Shown in pieces: positions 9,693 to 18,574 of a DNA stretch of 64,000 nucleotides (position 1 is its first letter; each line of letters begins with the position of its first letter). Source of the stretch: Mesorhizobium liriopis (GTDB lineage Bacteria > Pseudomonadota > Alphaproteobacteria > Rhizobiales > Rhizobiaceae); NCBI RefSeq assembly GCF_024053505.1, contig NZ_JAMXQS010000005.1:248001-312000 (forward strand), given 5' to 3'. The notes beneath the pieces were generated by a model. The model saw only the letters and a list, made by a program, of their open reading frames with translations, was not told where the DNA came from and did not search any database. The position numbers and the translations under genes are program-made.

Positions 9693-10589
9693 TCAGTCCC
9701 GTCCGCTCCATGGCACCAGTCGGCGATCCAGTGTGCGGATCGCCCATTCGAGCGCGAACGCCACGAGTGCGATGGTGAAGATGCCCACCAGCACCACATC
9801 GGTGACAAGAAACTGCGCGGCCGACTGGATCATGAAGCCGAGCCCTCGTGTCGCCGCGACCAGTTCGGCCGCGACCAGCGTGCTCCAGCCAGCGCCCAGC
9901 GCGATGCGCAGGCCGGTGAATATCTGCGGCAGGGCGCTGGGGATCGTGACATGGAGAACCGTGCGCAGACGCGAGGCCCCCAGCGCACGGGCGGCACGGA
10001 TACGCTCCTCGTTGACGGCACGCACGCCCGCCGCCGTGGAGAGCGCGATGGGCGCGAGCATCGCAAGCCCGATCACCAACACTTTTGACGGCTCGCCGAT
10101 GCCGAACCAGATCACCACCAAAGGCAGGTAGGCGAGCGGCGGCAGGGGACGCAGGAATTCGAGCAAGGGATCGAAGACCCCGCGCCCGACTGTCGAAAGC
10201 CCGATCAGAAGACCCACCGGCACGCCGATCAGAAGCGTTGCGGCAAGGGCAGCAAAGACGCGTCCCAGGCTGATCAGAAGGTGTTGAAACAGCGTCGCGT
10301 CGACGAAACCATCGCGTGCAACAGTGATGAATTTGCGGAAAACGGCTTCCGGTCCGGGCAGGAAGACCGGCGATACGATTTTGTACTGCGCGGCGAGCCA
10401 CCAGAGCGCGATCAGCGCCAGAAGAGTGATGGCGCTGATCGCACGTGCGGGCAGGCGGAAGCTGGGCGCAGAGACACGTGGGGGATGGCTGGGGCTCGCG
10501 AAGGGGTCGATCCCGCCCTGGCTTTCGATGCGTGCCAAAGTGGCGACCGAAAGCGTTTCAGGGGAAATGCTCTGGGTGAAGAGGCTCAT
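9693..10589 (-). CDS. tauC: Taurine/alkanesulfonate-type ABC transporter permease
   Basis: Inner-membrane permease of the SsuC/TauC family, 298 residues. After a ~40-residue cytoplasmic tail come hydrophobic helices and the EAA loop AARALGASRLRTVLHVTIPSALPQ near residue 200, followed by ALGAGWSTLVAAELVA, typical of nitrate/sulfonate/taurine permeases. The start overlaps the ATPase stop by 4 bp (10586-10589). It is the last gene of the leftward tauA-tauB-tauC operon. No taurine dioxygenase (TauD) lies alongside, so the sulfonate may be desulfonated by one of the flavin monooxygenases nearby; that is inference. Confidence 0.88.
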   Translation of the reverse strand: MSLFTQSISPETLSVATLARIESQGGIDPFASPSHPPRVSAPSFRLPARAISAITLLALIALWWLAAQYKIVSPVFLPGPEAVFRKFITVARDGFVDATLFQHLLISLGRVFAALAATLLIGVPVGLLIGLSTVGRGVFDPLLEFLRPLPPLAYLPLVVIWFGIGEPSKVLVIGLAMLAPIALSTAAGVRAVNEERIRAARALGASRLRTVLHVTIPSALPQIFTGLRIALGAGWSTLVAAELVAATRGLGFMIQSAAQFLVTDVVLVGIFTIALVAFALEWAIRTLDRRLVPWSGRD

Positions 10590-11374
10590 TGCAGTTCCCC
10601 TTCGAAAATGGCGTCGGCGAGTTCCGCGCGCGCTGCAGCGAAAGCGGGATCGGCGCGGATCGCACGCACCGGCTCGCCCGCGCGATAGCGACGGCCGAAG
10701 GAAACGGGGATGCGACGCGTGATCCGCCCTTGCTGGCCTGTGTCGGGGTTGGGTGTCATCACGATCACTTCCGTGCCGAGCAGCAGCGCCTCCTCGATGC
10801 CGTGCGTGACCATCAGGATGCCGGTGCCGCTTTCGGCCCAGATGTCGAGAAGCAGCGTCTGCATGCGTTCGCGGGTCAGCGCATCGAGCGCGCCGAGCGG
10901 CTCGTCCATCAGAAGGAAGCGCGGCTCGGCAGCCAGTGCGCGCGCCAACCCCACCCGCTGGCGCATGCCGCCCGACAATTCCCAGACCGGTTTATCGCCA
11001 AAGCCGGAAAGCTTGACGCGGGCAAGCAGCGCATCGGCACGCCTATCGCGTTCACGGCGTGGCACGCCTTTCATGCGAAGCGCGAAGGCGACGTTCTCGC
11101 GCACGCTCGCCCAGGGGAAAAGGGCGTCGCTCTGAAATACCACCGCACGGTCCGCACCCGGCGCGGCGATCGGCTGGCCATCCACCCGCGCCATGCCCGA
11201 ACTCGGCGAGACGAAGCCCGCGGCAACGTTCAGCAATGTGGTCTTGCCACAGCCCGAGCGGCCGGTGAGAACCAAGAAATCCCCGGAAGACAGGCGTAGC
11301 GAAGCATCCGCCACGGCGTCCCGCACGGCGTTCTGGTAGCGCACGCTCACATGATCCAATTCGAGCAGTGACAT
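10586..11374 (-). CDS. tauB: Taurine/alkanesulfonate-type ABC transporter ATPase
   Basis: Cytoplasmic ATPase of the SsuB/TauB family, 262 residues. Walker A GRSGCGKTT near residue 38, signature LSGGMRQRVGLARAL, Walker B FLLMDEPLGALDA and H-loop VTHGIEEALLLG are intact. It overlaps the permease gene by 4 bp and is 71 bp after tauA, all on the minus strand. Its length and lack of a C-terminal regulatory domain are normal for this family. Confidence 0.92.
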   Translation of the reverse strand: MSLLELDHVSVRYQNAVRDAVADASLRLSSGDFLVLTGRSGCGKTTLLNVAAGFVSPSSGMARVDGQPIAAPGADRAVVFQSDALFPWASVRENVAFALRMKGVPRRERDRRADALLARVKLSGFGDKPVWELSGGMRQRVGLARALAAEPRFLLMDEPLGALDALTRERMQTLLLDIWAESGTGILMVTHGIEEALLLGTEVIVMTPNPDTGQQGRITRRIPVSFGRRYRAGEPVRAIRADPAFAAARAELADAIFEGELQ

Positions 11375-11445
11375 GGGAAGTGGCCTTGTTCAGGGAAAAC
11401 CCGCCCCATCGAAGACGGGGCGGGCCATGGTGTCTTCGCTCGGTA

Positions 11446-12459
11446 TCAGTTCGAGCTGAGCGCTTCGGAAACGAACTTGGTCGTCACATACGGCCCGTAG
11501 TCGGACAGCACCGTATCGACTTTCCCCTGCTCCTTGAGAAAGGCGGAGGTCGCCGCGATGGCCTTCACCGTATCGCCGCCCAGGAACTTGGTGGAAGCCT
11601 GATCCGCAAGCGACGGATAGACGTAACCCTTCAGAAGTGCCGGCACCTCTTCCTGCTTGGCGCCCGTCAGCTTGGCGATCTTGCCGGCTTCGGCCGAGTC
11701 CGCGCTCCATTTGGCCGGGTCGGCATTATACTGGGCATAGGCCTCGCCCGTGACCTTCACGAAATCACGCACGGCCTCGGGATGCTCTTGCGCGAACTCG
11801 TTGCGCACGATCCAGGCATCAAAAGTGGGCGCGCCCCATTCGGCGACGGTGGCGGAATCCAGGATCACCTTGCCGGTTTCCTTGGCCTTGCCGAGCGCCG
11901 GATCCCAGACATAGGCCGCGTCGATGTCGCCACGCTCGAAGGCGGCTGCGATCTCCGGCGGGCGCAGGTTGAGGATCTGCACGCTGCCCGGATCGACCTT
12001 CTCATGCTTGAGGGCAGCAAGCAGGCTGTAATGGGTGGTGGACACGAAAGGCACCGCGACCTTCTTGCCCGCAAGGTCAGCCACCTTCTCGATGCCCGCG
12101 CCGTTGCGCACGACCAGCGCCTCGGATTCCCCGATCAGGCCGACCACGAAAATCGTCTGGATCGGCAATTCCCGGCTGGCTGCCGCCGCTAGGGGGCTCG
12201 AGCCGACATAACCGATGTCGAGCGCGCCGGATGCGACTGCGGCAATCACTTCGGCGCCCGAGTCGAACTTGCGCCAGTCGATGGTGGCCTTGGCCGCCTT
12301 CTCGTAAGCGCCATCGGCCTGCGGCACCTTGGATGGTTCGACCACCGTCTGGTAACCGACCGTGATCTTGAGGTCTTCGGCCATGGAAGGGCTGAGCGTG
12401 GCGAAGCCGGCGAAGGCCACGGAACTCAGGAGCAGGATTCGTCGCGTCAGTTTGGTCAT
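11446..12459 (-). CDS. tauA: Taurine-type ABC transporter substrate-binding protein
   Basis: Periplasmic binding protein, 337 residues. Start ATG 12459 gives MTKLTRRILLLSSVAFAGFA, a signal peptide ending near PSMAED; the frame is open upstream but lacks a signal there. The mature start DLKITVGYQTVVEPSKVPQA and the later region GSGALD-like VASGALDIGYVGSSPLAAAA match TauA closely. It heads the operon tauA-tauB-tauC. A TTTGCC/GGCAAA palindrome sits 70 bp upstream (12530-12549), resembling one upstream of metQ, so regulation by sulfur supply is likely. Confidence 0.9.
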   Translation of the reverse strand: MTKLTRRILLLSSVAFAGFATLSPSMAEDLKITVGYQTVVEPSKVPQADGAYEKAAKATIDWRKFDSGAEVIAAVASGALDIGYVGSSPLAAAASRELPIQTIFVVGLIGESEALVVRNGAGIEKVADLAGKKVAVPFVSTTHYSLLAALKHEKVDPGSVQILNLRPPEIAAAFERGDIDAAYVWDPALGKAKETGKVILDSATVAEWGAPTFDAWIVRNEFAQEHPEAVRDFVKVTGEAYAQYNADPAKWSADSAEAGKIAKLTGAKQEEVPALLKGYVYPSLADQASTKFLGGDTVKAIAATSAFLKEQGKVDTVLSDYGPYVTTKFVSEALSSN

Positions 12460-12861
12460 CGTGGTCACCCCGGAAAATTTTTCTAACATCCGGATGTTCG
12501 GCCAGCGCATGACGCGAGGGGAGCGAGGTTTTGCCAATCTTGAGGCAAAGGAGAGAATATCCTTGCCCGAGAAAGCCGAAGGTGACGGGCCGGCATTCCA
12601 GCGTTCGACTGCGGGCGGGTCGAGCATGGCACGAAGATGCATCGCCATTGTCCAGTGTGCGATGCGTGGGCCCCATGTTCGCCTCGCCTTACACGCCGAG
12701 CTCAGCCGGGCCGCAGCAGAGCTTGCAAAGCACGGCGATTCCCCGTGTGTCAGCAGTGAGGTCCAGCTTTCTCCTATGCGCCATAATTTCGGCAGAACGT
12801 TCTTTTTCCTGCATCACGCAAATCTCTAGTCTTCGACCATTCGGTGAAGTGGAAAGGCATC
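12460..12861. other. Divergent intergenic region tauA / esterase
   Basis: About 400 bp without a convincing gene. It separates leftward tauABC from rightward genes beginning with the esterase, so it should hold both promoters. The only clear element is the palindrome at 12530-12549. Short open frames here are arginine-rich antisense-type translations and were discarded. Confidence 0.6.
12530..12549. promoter_or_regulatory. Candidate sulfur-regulon operator upstream of tauA
   Basis: Perfect inverted repeat TTTGCC-AATCTTGA-GGCAAA (6-bp arms, 8-bp spacer) between tauA and the divergent esterase gene. The right half (ATCTTGAGGCAAA) is nearly the same as the right half of the site upstream of metQ (ATCTTTAGGCAAA, ending at 15062). 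An AT-rich TTTTCTAAC stretch occurs near both (12478-12486 and about 14987-14996). The binding protein is unknown. Confidence 0.5.
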
Positions 12862-13500
12862 GTGACTGATACCTTGAACATTCATACTTTGATCGTTCCG
12901 GGCCTCAATGGGTCGCCCGAAGGTCACTGGCAGCATATCTGGGCGAGCGAGGTCGCAGGGGCCGAGACGGTCGAGCAGGAAAACTGGTCGGAGCCCCGCC
13001 TGGCCGATTGGCTGCACGCCCTCGAAGCACGCCTCGAGGCGACACCGCCGGGCGTGGTGCTCGTGGCGCATAGCCTCGGCTGCTCGCTGGTCGCGGCCCT
13101 TGCCGGCCGTCCTGCCGCTGCGCATGTGAGCGGCGCCCTGCTCGTGGCGCCGGCCGATCCTGAGACCCTGTCCGACCGCTTCCCCGAAACGCGCGAGTTC
13201 GCCTCCGCCCATGAGCTCGCATTGCCGTTTGCCTCGATCCTGGTCGCCAGCCGCAACGACCCATTCATGGCGTTCGAAGCGGCAGAGGCGCAGGCTCTTC
13301 GATGGGGCTCGGCGTTTTTCGATCTGGGCGAGGCGGGCCACATCAACATTGCCAGCGGTTTCGGGCGCTGGGAAGACGGGTTCGTTCTCGCGGAAGGGTT
13401 GCACGGACGCCTCTGCGAAGAGCCGATTGCTTTTCACGCGCCGTTGCGGGGGCAGAATGGTGCCGTATCGGGAGAAACGTTGCGGGCTGCTTCGGCATGA
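12862..13500 (+). CDS. RBBP9/YdeN-type alpha/beta hydrolase
   Basis: Small serine hydrolase of the RBBP9/YdeN family, 212 residues. It starts with HTLIVPGLNGSPEGHWQHIW, the family's N-terminal signature; the nucleophile elbow is AHSLGCS, the acidic residue is in SRNDPF, and the catalytic histidine is in EAGHIN. Start chosen at GTG 12862 because GGAAAGG lies 4 nt upstream; GTG 12844 in the same frame is an alternative. Substrate unknown. It sits between two sulfur-acquisition gene groups, divergent from tauABC. Confidence 0.85.
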   Translation: MTDTLNIHTLIVPGLNGSPEGHWQHIWASEVAGAETVEQENWSEPRLADWLHALEARLEATPPGVVLVAHSLGCSLVAALAGRPAAAHVSGALLVAPADPETLSDRFPETREFASAHELALPFASILVASRNDPFMAFEAAEAQALRWGSAFFDLGEAGHINIASGFGRWEDGFVLAEGLHGRLCEEPIAFHAPLRGQNGAVSGETLRAASA

Positions 13501-13592
13501 CCTTACGGCACGTTTTTTGCCGGCCTTGAAGTGCTGCGCGTGCCGCCACACATCGAGCCTCTTCCGGCCGCGCCACCATCCGAAAGCCCCCC

Positions 13593-14924
13593 ATGAACCA
13601 TGACCGCAAGCTTCGCCTGGGTGCCTTCATGCGTCCCGTCAGCCTTCACACGGGCGCGTGGCGGTATCCTGGGGCCTATCCCGATGCCAACTTCAACTTC
13701 GCACACCTGAAGAGCTTTGCGCAGAAACTCGAGGCAGCGAAGTTCGATGCCTTCTTCATGGCCGACCATCTGGCCGTGCTAAACATGCCGATCGAGGCGT
13801 TGCGACGCTCGCATACGGTGACCTCGTTCGAGCCCTTCACGCTGCTCTCCGCACTTGCCGCCGTGACGGAGCATATCGGCCTGATCGCCACCGCTTCCAC
13901 GACCTTCGACGCGCCCTACCACATCGCCCGCCGCTTCGCCTCGCTCGACCATCTGAGCCAGGGCCGCGCTGGCTGGAACATCGTCACCACCTCGAACCCT
14001 GACGCGGCGCTGAATTTCGGGCTCGACGAGCATGTTGATCACGACGAGCGCTACCGCCGTGCGCGCGAATTCTACGATGTCGTCACCGGTCTGTGGGACA
14101 GTTTCGCCGACGACGCCTTCACCCGCGACCGCGAAAGCGGAGAATATTTCGACCCCGCCAGGATGCATGTGCTCGACCATAAAGGCGAGCATCTTTCCGT
14201 GCGCGGGCCGCTCAACATCGCGCGCCCCGTTCAGGGCTGGCCGGTGATCGTGCAGGCGGGCGCGTCCGAGGCAGGCCGGCAACTGGCGGCGGAAACGGCG
14301 GAAGTGATCTTTGCCGCCCACAACACGCTGAAGGCCGGACAGGAATTCTTCGCCGACGTGAAGGCGCGCGCGGAAAAGCTCGGTCGCTCGCGCGATGCGA
14401 TCAAGATCCTGCCGGGTGCGTTTATCGTGGTAGGCGACACGGTGGAGGAAGCCAAAGCCAAACGGGCCAAGCTCGACAGTCTCGTTCACTACGAGAGCGC
14501 CATCGCCTCGCTTTCGGTCGCGCTCGGGCACGATGCCTCGAAGTTCGATCCCGATGCACCCCTGCCCGAGACACCTGAAACCAATCAAAGCAAGAGCGGA
14601 CGCGAGCGCGTCTACCAACTGGCGCGAGCAGAGAACCTCACCGTCCGCCAGCTCGCCCAGCGGCTTGGCGGCTATGCCGGTCTCGCTTTCGTCGGCACGG
14701 CCGAGACGATCGCCGACCAGATGGAGGAGTGGCTTTTCGCGGAAGGCTCGGACGGCTTCAACGTGATGTTTCCCGACCTGCCTGCGGGCCTCGATGACGT
14801 GGTCAAAAAGCTCGTGCCGGAGCTTCAGCGCCGAAACCTTTTCCGCACTGAATACGAGGGAAAGACCCTGCGCGAGAATCTGGGCCTTGAGCGCCCCGCC
14901 AACCGCTTCTTCGAGACGGCTTGA
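13593..14924 (+). CDS. LLM-class flavin-dependent monooxygenase (NtaA/SnaA/DmoA family)
   Basis: Two-component FMNH2-dependent monooxygenase of the bacterial luciferase-like superfamily, 443 residues, the usual length for NtaA/SnaA/SoxA/DmoA proteins. Characteristic stretches are AWRYPGAYPDANFNF (N-terminus), AEHIGLIATASTTFDAPYHIARRFASLDHLS-type barrel sequence, RAGWNIVTTSNPDAALNFG and PVIVQAGASEAGRQLAAETAEVIF. Members oxidise chelators, sulfides or sulfonates. Its place between tauABC and metQNI suggests a sulfur compound, and the FMN reductase at 18020 could supply reduced flavin; both are inference. Confidence 0.88.
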   Translation: MNHDRKLRLGAFMRPVSLHTGAWRYPGAYPDANFNFAHLKSFAQKLEAAKFDAFFMADHLAVLNMPIEALRRSHTVTSFEPFTLLSALAAVTEHIGLIATASTTFDAPYHIARRFASLDHLSQGRAGWNIVTTSNPDAALNFGLDEHVDHDERYRRAREFYDVVTGLWDSFADDAFTRDRESGEYFDPARMHVLDHKGEHLSVRGPLNIARPVQGWPVIVQAGASEAGRQLAAETAEVIFAAHNTLKAGQEFFADVKARAEKLGRSRDAIKILPGAFIVVGDTVEEAKAKRAKLDSLVHYESAIASLSVALGHDASKFDPDAPLPETPETNQSKSGRERVYQLARAENLTVRQLAQRLGGYAGLAFVGTAETIADQMEEWLFAEGSDGFNVMFPDLPAGLDDVVKKLVPELQRRNLFRTEYEGKTLRENLGLERPANRFFETA

Positions 14925-15042
14925 GATAGGCCTTGCCCACAAGGGCCGCATACGCCTCTCTCAACTGCCTTTTGAACATTAGAATAATTTTCTAACTTTC
15001 TCCGAAGGGCGCAAACCAAACAGCTTCGCAATTCCGCACGAC

Positions 15043-15061
15043 TTGCCTCATCTTTAGGCAA
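15043..15061. promoter_or_regulatory. Candidate sulfur-regulon operator upstream of metQ
   Basis: Inverted repeat TTGCCT-CATCTTT-AGGCAA, perfect 6-bp arms, 54 bp upstream of the metQ ATG. The right half shares ATCTT(G/T)AGGCAAA with the site upstream of tauA, although the spacer between GCC and GGC is one base longer. Proposed as a binding site for a common sulfur-starvation regulator; this is inferred. Confidence 0.5.
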
Positions 15062-15115
15062 AAGGCCCAAGCGAACCGCACGGCCTGCTCAATTCGAAAC
15101 AACGGCACTCCTATC

Positions 15116-15967
15116 ATGACCGACACACCGATTGGCTTCAAAACCCGGTTCTCCACGATCACGCGGCGCGCAGGCCTCGCAGCGTTGTTCGCCTCGGCAC
15201 TCGCCTTGACGAACTTCGCCGCGCCGTTGAGCGCGCAGGCGCAGGACAAGTCCTCGATCAAGGTCGGCATCATAAGCGGTGAGGACGAAGACGTGTGGCG
15301 CGTGGTTGTCGACCAAGCCAAGGCGAAGGGCCTCGCGATCGAGACCGTGGTGTTCAACGACTATACCCAGCCCAACGAGGCCCTCGAGCGCGGCGAGATC
15401 GATGCCAACGCCTTCCAGCACCAGCCCTATCTCGATGCCCAGATCAAGTCGCAGGGCTATCACATCAAGGCTGTCGGCTATACCGGCGTTTGGCCGATCG
15501 GCCTTTATTCCAAGAAGCACAAGACCGTCGCCGACCTGCCCGAGGGTGCCGTGGTCGGCGTGCCGAACGACCCGTCCAACGAAGGCCGTGCGCTGCGCGT
15601 GCTGCAGAACGAAGGGCTGATCAAGCTCAAGGATGGTACCGGCATTCTGGCGACCCTTGCGGACGTGACCGAGAACCCCAAGAAGCTCGAGATCAAGGAA
15701 CTCGACGCCGGCGTGGTCGGCCGTTCCATCACCGATCTCGATGCAGCAGTGGTCAACACCGATTGGGCGCTGAAGAGCGGCCTGTCGGCCGATGACCGCG
15801 TCGCGCAGGAACCGGTCGCCGACAACCCTTACCGCAACTTCATCGCGGTCAAGGAAGGCAATGAGAACGCGCCCTGGGTAAAGACTCTGGTGTCGTCTTA
15901 CCAGAACGACACGGTGAAGGCCGAGTTCGATCGCGTCTACAAGGGCACGGGCATCAGCGCCTATTGA
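15116..15967 (+). CDS. metQ: Methionine ABC transporter substrate-binding protein (NlpA family)
   Basis: Periplasmic methionine-binding protein, 283 residues. The N-terminus has a twin-arginine-like TRRAGLAALFASALALT signal ending near SAQAQD; there is no lipobox cysteine, so it is probably soluble periplasmic rather than a lipoprotein as in E. coli. Family motifs are KVGIISGEDEDVW, DANAFQHQPYLD, VGVPNDPSNEGRALRVLQ and VVNTDWAL. It is the first gene of metQ-metN-metI, with a terminator-like hairpin before metN. Confidence 0.93.
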   Translation: MTDTPIGFKTRFSTITRRAGLAALFASALALTNFAAPLSAQAQDKSSIKVGIISGEDEDVWRVVVDQAKAKGLAIETVVFNDYTQPNEALERGEIDANAFQHQPYLDAQIKSQGYHIKAVGYTGVWPIGLYSKKHKTVADLPEGAVVGVPNDPSNEGRALRVLQNEGLIKLKDGTGILATLADVTENPKKLEIKELDAGVVGRSITDLDAAVVNTDWALKSGLSADDRVAQEPVADNPYRNFIAVKEGNENAPWVKTLVSSYQNDTVKAEFDRVYKGTGISAY

Positions 15968-15993
15968 GCATTCGCCGTTCAGCAACCGAAAGG

Positions 15994-16023
15994 GTCCGCG
16001 CATCGCCCGATGCGCGGACTTTT
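15994..16023 (+). terminator. Terminator/attenuator hairpin between metQ and metN
   Basis: Perfect 11-bp stem (GTCCGCGCATC / GATGCGCGGAC) with a GCCC loop, followed by TTTT. It lies 26 bp after the metQ stop and 18 bp before the metN start. It probably limits read-through so that the binding protein is made in excess of the ATPase and permease. Confidence 0.8.
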
Positions 16024-16040
16024 GCTATGAGCCACACACG

Positions 16041-17147
16041 ATGAACCAACACAGTCCGCTTCCCTTGGCCCGATCCACGCCCTCTCGACTTTCAGCGACC
16101 GAGTCCTCCGCGACCGACGCCGTGGTGCGCCTGGTCGATGTCCGCCGTCGCTTCGGCGAGACGCCGGCGCTCGATGGCGTGTCGCTCACGATCCACAAAG
16201 GCGAGGTGCTCGGCCTGATCGGCCGGTCGGGCGCGGGCAAGTCCACGCTGATCCGCTGCTTGAATGGCCTGGAACGCCCCGACAGCGGCGAGGTTTTCAT
16301 CGAGGGGCGCGAGATCGCGCGCCTGCGCGAGCGCCAATTGCAGCCTTTGCGTCGGCGCATCGGCATGATCTTCCAGCATTTCAACCTGTTATCCGCCAAG
16401 ACCGTCGAGGCCAATGTCGCACTGCCGCTCAAGATCGCGGGCGTGCCGAAGAGTGAGCGCCTGCGCCGCGCGGGCGAACTCCTCGACCTGGTGGGCCTGG
16501 CCGAAAAGCGCAACCAGTTCCCCAACCAGCTGTCGGGCGGGCAGAAGCAGCGTGTGGGCATCGCGCGTGCGCTTGCCGCCAAGCCTGCCCTGCTCCTGTC
16601 GGACGAGGCGACATCGGCTCTCGATCCCGAAACCACGCAGTCGATCCTGGCACTTCTGAAGGACATCAACCGCCAGCTCGGTCTCACCATCCTGCTCATC
16701 ACCCATGAGATGGAAGTGGTGCGCTCGGTAGCCGACCGCGTGGCGGTGATCGAAGGAGGCAGGATCGTCGAGGAGGGTGCGGTATGGCATGTCTTCGCCC
16801 AGCCGCAATCGGCGGTCACCCGGCGACTTCTCTCCACCATCCGCCCTCAACTGCCCGAGAGCCTCGCGAATATGCTCTCGGCGGACGGGCCAGGCGATGC
16901 TCTCCTGCGCGTGGATGTGGCAGGTGATACCGCCCGCGGCAGTCTGATCGGCGATCTCGCACGCGAAACGGGCCTTGGCGTGCAGCTCGTTCATGGCGGT
17001 ATCGACACGATTCAGGACGAGCCGGTCGGCACGCTTTTCCTGCGCCTTGAAGGTTCAGACGCCGGTGCGCTTCAGCGCGCCACTCAATTCCTGCAGCGAC
17101 GCGGCGCACAGATGGAGGTCCTCGGCCATGTCGCCGATCATGCTTGA
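16041..17147 (+). CDS. metN: Methionine ABC transporter ATPase
   Basis: Cytoplasmic ATPase, 368 residues. After a ~25-residue leader, Walker A GRSGAGKST (about 62-70), signature LSGGQKQRVGIARAL, Walker B LLLSDEATSALD and H-loop ITHEMEVV are intact; SDEATSALD is characteristic of MetN. A C-terminal NIL/ACT-like domain (about 275-368) is present, which in E. coli MetN binds methionine and gives trans-inhibition. It overlaps metI by 20 bp. Confidence 0.93.
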   Translation: MNQHSPLPLARSTPSRLSATESSATDAVVRLVDVRRRFGETPALDGVSLTIHKGEVLGLIGRSGAGKSTLIRCLNGLERPDSGEVFIEGREIARLRERQLQPLRRRIGMIFQHFNLLSAKTVEANVALPLKIAGVPKSERLRRAGELLDLVGLAEKRNQFPNQLSGGQKQRVGIARALAAKPALLLSDEATSALDPETTQSILALLKDINRQLGLTILLITHEMEVVRSVADRVAVIEGGRIVEEGAVWHVFAQPQSAVTRRLLSTIRPQLPESLANMLSADGPGDALLRVDVAGDTARGSLIGDLARETGLGVQLVHGGIDTIQDEPVGTLFLRLEGSDAGALQRATQFLQRRGAQMEVLGHVADHA

Positions 17148-17784
17148 ACTGCTTTGGCGCTCCACCTGGGAAACATTGCTGATGACGGGAGCCTCCGGGC
17201 TCATCTCACTCCTCGCCGGCCTGCCGCTCGGCTTGGCACTCGTTATCACCGACCGCGGCGGCATCGCGGAAAATCTCTGGATCAACCGGGTGTTGGGCGC
17301 GGTCATCAACGCCTTTCGTTCGGTGCCCTTCATCATCCTGCTCGTCGCCCTCATTCCGGTGACGCGGCTGATCGTCGGCACCTCGCTCGGCACCAATGCG
17401 GCCATCGTGCCGCTCGCGATCGCCGCCACCCCCTATTATGCGCGCATCGCCGAAGTTTCCCTGCGCGAGGTCGATCGCGGGCTGATCGAGGCCGCGCGCG
17501 CCATGGGTGGCAATCGCTGGACGATCATCCGCGAGGTTCTGGTGCCCGAAGCGCTGCCCGGCATCGTGTCGGGCTTCACGGTGACGCTCGTGACGCTGGT
17601 CGGCGCCTCCGCCATGGCGGGCGCCATCGGCGCCGGGGGCCTGGGCGACCTCGCCATCCGCTACGGCTATCAGCGCTTCGAGACCGGCGTGATGATCGCC
17701 GTCGTCGCCGTTCTGATCGTCATGGTCTGTGGAATCCAGTGGCTCGGCGACCGCATCACGGCACGGCTTGACCACCGCGCATGA
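17128..17784 (+). CDS. metI: Methionine ABC transporter permease
   Basis: Inner-membrane permease of the MetI family, 218 residues, about five helices. Start ATG 17128 (MSPIMLELLWRSTWETLLMT) is preceded by GGAGG at 17114-17118; ATG 17140 is a possible alternative. The EAA loop is AARAMGGNRWTIIREVLVPEALPG, and GAIGAGGLGDLAIRYGYQRF is the conserved C-terminal region of methionine permeases. It overlaps the end of metN, so probably coupled. Confidence 0.93.
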   Translation: MSPIMLELLWRSTWETLLMTGASGLISLLAGLPLGLALVITDRGGIAENLWINRVLGAVINAFRSVPFIILLVALIPVTRLIVGTSLGTNAAIVPLAIAATPYYARIAEVSLREVDRGLIEAARAMGGNRWTIIREVLVPEALPGIVSGFTVTLVTLVGASAMAGAIGAGGLGDLAIRYGYQRFETGVMIAVVAVLIVMVCGIQWLGDRITARLDHRA

Positions 17785-18019
17785 CAAACAGGACAGCGAA
17801 ACAGCGCGGAAGGAGTGAAAGCTTGGCTACGCATTCTGTGATCTGGCGTCGTTCCCATGCATGGCAGCGCCGTTACGGAGCTTATTTTTCGCCTCTCGGC
17901 CGTTTCGGCGCGAAACTGTTCCGGTTGAGGTTTCAGACCTCGCTTCGGGTTTCTTTCCCCCGCTTCCACCTTGCGACATGCTCGGTACCGACATGAAAGA
18001 GAATACGGGTTTGAGTGAC

Positions 18020-18574
18020 ATGACAGGCAAGGTCGTCGGCTTTTCGGGCAACTTTACGCAACCGTCCAAGACGCGGGCGCTGGTGGAAAGTGTCGCGAGC
18101 GAAGTGGGCGGGCAATATGGCTTGCGGGCTCAAAGCTTCGACGTGGCCGATCTCGGGCCGTCGTTTGGATCAGCTCGCTGGGCGGGCGAGCTCGACGCAC
18201 AGGCCAAGATGGTTCTCGATGCGGTGACCCAGGCCGATCTCCTGGTTGTCGGCTCCCCCACCTACAAAGGCTCCTATACCGGGCTCTTCAAGCACTTCTT
18301 CGACCTGCTCGACCCCAATGCCCTGCGCGGCAAGCCGGTGTTGATCCTGGCCACCGGCGGCGGCGAACGCCATGCGCTGGTGGTCGAGCACCAGTTGCGC
18401 CCGCTGTTCGGGTTCTTCGAAGCGCTCGTGCTGCCGACCGCGACCTTCGTATCCGAGCGTGACTATGTTGACGGCAAGCTGGCCTCGCCCATCATCCAGG
18501 CCCGCATCGCCCAGGCTGTCACGGAAGCAGGGCTCGCGCTCGGACGTCCCGCCATCAAACGCGACGCGGCCTGA
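18020..18574 (+). CDS. NAD(P)H-dependent FMN reductase (MsuE/SsuE-like)
   Basis: Flavodoxin-fold reductase that would supply FMNH2 to luciferase-like monooxygenases, 184 residues from ATG 18020 (MTGKVVGFSGNFTQPSKTRALVE). FMN-binding segments: SGNFTQPSKT near the N-terminus, VGSPTYKGSYTGLFKHFFDLL in the middle and LATGGGERHALVVEHQLRPLFGFF later, the last typical of MsuE/SsuE. In-frame ATGs at 17993 and 17978 are alternatives; none has a strong Shine-Dalgarno. It is 235 bp after metI. Its context beside sulfur transporters and flavin monooxygenases supports an organosulfur role. Confidence 0.88.
   Translation: MTGKVVGFSGNFTQPSKTRALVESVASEVGGQYGLRAQSFDVADLGPSFGSARWAGELDAQAKMVLDAVTQADLLVVGSPTYKGSYTGLFKHFFDLLDPNALRGKPVLILATGGGERHALVVEHQLRPLFGFFEALVLPTATFVSERDYVDGKLASPIIQARIAQAVTEAGLALGRPAIKRDAA

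Noticed and set aside
14925-15115. SAM-type riboswitch upstream of metQ
   Set aside because: I could not form the paired stems of SAM-I or SAM-II elements; the palindrome there fits a protein operator better.
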